In this document: positions 16,792 to 18,173 of the stretch, one piece after another
Position numbering within the stretch: position 1 is the first letter of the stretch
Layout: the number at the start of each line of letters is the position of its first letter
Origin: an uncultured Rikenellaceae bacterium
GTDB taxonomy: Bacteria; Bacteroidota; Bacteroidia; Bacteroidales; Rikenellaceae
Assembly (NCBI GenBank): GCA_904501625.1
Contig: CAJGBR010000030.1
Coordinates: 1 to 18,173, forward strand
Direction: 5' to 3'
Length of the DNA stretch: 18,173 nucleotides
The notes under the pieces: generated by a model
The model's database searches: none
Told to the model about the DNA's origin: nothing
Seen by the model: the letters and a program-made list of their open reading frames with translations, nothing else
Position numbers and translations under genes: made by a program

Positions 16792-16812
16792 ACAAAATAT
16801 GGTCTATTTTGT
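16792..16812. promoter_or_regulatory. 21-bp palindrome in the bioA promoter, candidate operator
   Basis: The perfect 8-bp inverted repeat ACAAAATA-N5-TATTTTGT lies one base upstream of the bioA -7 element, between it and the expected -33 position. A protein bound here would block polymerase, so a repressor site is plausible. It does not have the TTGTAAACC...GGTTTACAA layout of the BirA operator. The binding protein is unknown. Confidence 0.45.
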
Positions 16813-16882
16813 AAAAATTCACCTACCAATCGTCACTTTTTTGCACACTATTTGCTTATATCCTTAGAAAAATTCAAGACAT

Positions 16883-16906
16883 ATAATCTTATTATTTAGA
16901 GATTAT
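16883..16906. repeat. Inverted repeat in the bioA-araC gap
   Basis: ATAATCT (16883-16889) and AGATTAT (16900-16906) form a perfect 7-bp inverted repeat with a 10-base spacer. There is no adjacent T run that would make it a terminator. In AT-rich DNA such a repeat can occur by chance, so an operator role is only possible. Confidence 0.3.
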
Positions 16907-16933
16907 TTGCTGATGAGAATTTACACATTGTAT

Positions 16934-16953
16934 ATTTATTGAAATTTATTGAA
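16934..16953. repeat. Tandem 10-bp repeat just upstream of the araC promoter
   Basis: ATTTATTGAA occurs twice without a gap (16934-16943 and 16944-16953), ending 6 bases before the -33 TTG of the araC promoter. The period is close to one helical turn, so both copies face the same side of the DNA. This is compatible with an activator or autoregulator site, but no binding protein is shown. Confidence 0.4.
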
Positions 16954-16959
16954 TTAATC

Positions 16960-16990
16960 TTGTAACTTAAGTAAATTTATAATACTTTTG
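16960..16990 (+). promoter_or_regulatory. Promoter of the AraC-type regulator gene
   Basis: TTG at 16960-16962 and TACTTTTG at 16983-16990 match the Bacteroidota -33 (TTTG/TTG) and -7 (TAnnTTTG) elements with a 20-base spacing. This is the best-formed promoter in the window. It predicts a leader of about 75 bases before the ATG at 17072. Confidence 0.65.
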
Positions 16991-17071
16991 TCTTTATTAA
17001 ATTACATATTGATCCTCAACCTATTATATCGAAACAAATTTATCTAATTATATTTTAAAAAATTTATTGTT

Positions 17072-17986
17072 ATGATCAGCAATTACACACCTTCCCCTCA
17101 ACAACCAACCATCGTAAAGTATGTACAACCTTATCGCAACGGTATACAGTCTCACTCGCTGAATCGCCACGGAATAGGTTTTATACTGAGAGGTAAGAAA
17201 TTTATCTACAACGGCGACCAAAGATTACAAATAAACCGAGGTGATATTTTCTATCTCAATATGGGACACCACTACACTGAGGACATACCCGAAAATAACC
17301 ACCCGTTTGAACAAATAGTGTTCTTCTATGACAACCAGCAACTAAGCAAAATATTGGGACAATTAAGCATTAATTACCAACTGAATATCAACAATAACCA
17401 CACTTGTTCTAACTGCGAGAACCGAACAATGGTTATTTATCCCGCTTGGAATACTCTAAAAAATTTCTTCACGACAATTGATCAATACATCAAAGAGGAC
17501 ATTTTCAGCAATGGCGATGCAGCCGAAACGCTCAAGATGACAGAACTGCTTTATCTGATTCTCTCCAACGACGAGTGCTGTCTGAAGAGTAAGATTCTCA
17601 ACAATATTGATTCGGTTAAAGAGTCTTTCGAACAAATTATCAATAGTTCGATTTTCGAGGACATTTCAATCGAAGAACTCGCATCTAAATGTGGTAAAAG
17701 CTTGACGTCTTTTAAAAAAGATTTCAAAAAACAATTTTATGAACCACCTCACAAATGGTTCATTAGACAACGCCTGATGCACTCAAGATTGTTGCTTATA
17801 TCTACGGATAAACCAATTTCAGAGATTGGCTCGGAGTGTGGATTTCCCAATACATCTCATTTCATAAAACTATTCAAAAAAGAATATTTGATGACACCGG
17901 CCAACTACCGAACTCATCACTGCCAGACAAGAGAGGTTAATCAATCTATCAAAAATTCAAATATTCAAACTGTTAGCAACTTATAA
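17072..17986 (+). CDS. AraC family transcriptional regulator with cupin-like sensor domain
   Basis: This 304-residue regulator has an N-terminal cupin-like region (about 15-90; SLNRHGIGFILRGK, INRGDIFYLNMGHHY) that would bind a ligand. A helical linker with a HTCSNC motif follows (C112, C115; also C169 and C170). The C-terminal double helix-turn-helix of the AraC/XylS family is at about 197-280: ISIEELASKCGKSLTSFKKDF is the first helix-turn-helix, PISEIGSECGFPNTSHFIKLFKKEY the second, ending in the typical TPANYR. The ligand and target genes cannot be told from the sequence. The nearest candidates are its own promoter and divergent bioA. It is a single-gene unit ended by a strong terminator. 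Confidence 0.92.
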   Translation: MISNYTPSPQQPTIVKYVQPYRNGIQSHSLNRHGIGFILRGKKFIYNGDQRLQINRGDIFYLNMGHHYTEDIPENNHPFEQIVFFYDNQQLSKILGQLSINYQLNINNNHTCSNCENRTMVIYPAWNTLKNFFTTIDQYIKEDIFSNGDAAETLKMTELLYLILSNDECCLKSKILNNIDSVKESFEQIINSSIFEDISIEELASKCGKSLTSFKKDFKKQFYEPPHKWFIRQRLMHSRLLLISTDKPISEIGSECGFPNTSHFIKLFKKEYLMTPANYRTHHCQTREVNQSIKNSNIQTVSNL

Positions 17987-18056
17987 AACAATCTATTTCA
18001 AATTCTATCAAATATTTTATTCGAATAGTTATTGATTTAAAAAATGTATCAAAAGC

Positions 18057-18094
18057 AAGACGGCTCCTCGGATTGAGGAGCCGTCTTTTGTTTT
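18057..18094. terminator. Strong bidirectional terminator between araC and gdhA
   Basis: A perfect 13-bp GC-rich stem, AAGACGGCTCCTC (18057-18069) and GAGGAGCCGTCTT (18075-18087), with a 5-base loop. It is followed on the plus strand by TTGTTTT (18088-18094); on the minus strand the stem is followed by GCTTTTGAT. It lies between two convergent genes and probably serves both. Confidence 0.9.
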
Positions 18095-18110
18095 GGTTGT
18101 ATATCTAAGA

Positions 18111-18173
18111 TTAGATGATACCTTGTTCCAACATTGCTTGAGCAACCTTCATGAAACCAGCGATGTTAGCACC
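18111..18173 (-). CDS. gdhA: Glutamate dehydrogenase, C-terminal end (cut by window edge)
   Basis: The last 20 codons and the TAA stop (18111-18113) are present. The residues GANIAGFMKVAQAMLEQGII match the very conserved C-terminus of NADP-type hexameric glutamate dehydrogenases, which end in GANIAGFxKVADAMxAQG followed by one or two residues. The enzyme forms glutamate from 2-oxoglutarate and ammonia. Only the tail is visible, so cofactor specificity cannot be judged. It ends in a shared hairpin terminator. Confidence 0.85.
   Translation of the reverse strand, partial: GANIAGFMKVAQAMLEQGII

Larger units (their letters stand above)
16741..17071. other. AT-rich divergent regulatory region between bioA and araC
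   Basis: These 331 bases hold no credible gene. From left to right I see the bioA leader, its -7 element, an abutting 21-bp palindrome, a second 7-bp inverted repeat (16883-16906), a tandem 10-bp repeat (16934-16953), the araC promoter (16960-16990) and an AT-rich araC leader of about 75 bases. The parts are listed separately. Confidence 0.7.

Noticed and set aside
16783..16829. BirA-type operator at bioA
   Set aside because: GGTAAACAA and TTGTAAA words are present but in the reverse order to the BirA operator, and the outer arms do not pair well. Only the central palindrome is reported.
1..18173. CRISPR arrays, tRNA or rRNA genes, insertion sequences, integrases
   Set aside because: I saw no regularly spaced repeats, cloverleaf-like segments, transposase motifs or terminal inverted repeats with target duplications.

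Overview
The window is chromosomal DNA from a member of the Bacteroidota, most probably the order Bacteroidales. The evidence is the gene content (a DUF2851 protein, a divergent RsmI-like methylase, a paired M16 peptidase operon, YitT with DUF2179, MutS2, ClpB and GdhA), the AT-rich intergenic DNA, the lack of clear Shine-Dalgarno sequences, and repeated TAnnTTTG -7 promoter elements in front of genes. There is no transposase, integrase, tRNA, rRNA or CRISPR array. Most of it reads as conserved core genome.

Layout. (a) 1-1146, minus strand: the start of a small exported protein cut by the left edge, then a YitT-family membrane protein with its own terminator. (b) 1261-7887, plus strand: a tight seven-gene run with spacings of 29, -4, 21, -14, 11 and 2 bases. 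It encodes a compact ABC-type ATPase, a DUF4435 TOPRIM-like protein, the peptidoglycan glycosyltransferase MtgA, an active and an inactive M16 peptidase subunit, an NrnA-type DHH phosphoesterase and a YfcE-type metallophosphoesterase. (c) 7904-11142, minus strand: mutS2 followed by a divergent RsmI-family methylase, joined by a TAATG overlap. (d) 11344-13938, plus strand: clpB. (e) 14010-16740, minus strand: bioA and a DUF2851 gene, each with its own promoter-like element, and with terminators at 15393-15434 and 13944-13990. (f) 16741-17071: a 331-base regulatory region with divergent promoters and three small repeats. (g) 17072-17986, plus strand: an AraC-type regulator. (h) 18111-18173, minus strand: the last codons of gdhA, sharing a strong bidirectional terminator with the AraC gene.

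The most interesting element is the ATPase plus DUF4435 pair at the head of the long operon. It has the same two-part architecture (ATPase sensor plus DUF4435/TOPRIM effector) as the PARIS anti-phage system and, more loosely, OLD-family nucleases. Here the ATPase is short, and the pair is fused by an ATGA overlap to a cell-wall synthesis gene instead of lying in an evident defence island. Whether it is a compact defence module or a resident housekeeping pair cannot be settled from the sequence. Secondary points are a 21-bp palindrome abutting the bioA -7 element, repeats in front of araC, and motif changes in the DUF2851 and RsmI-like proteins.
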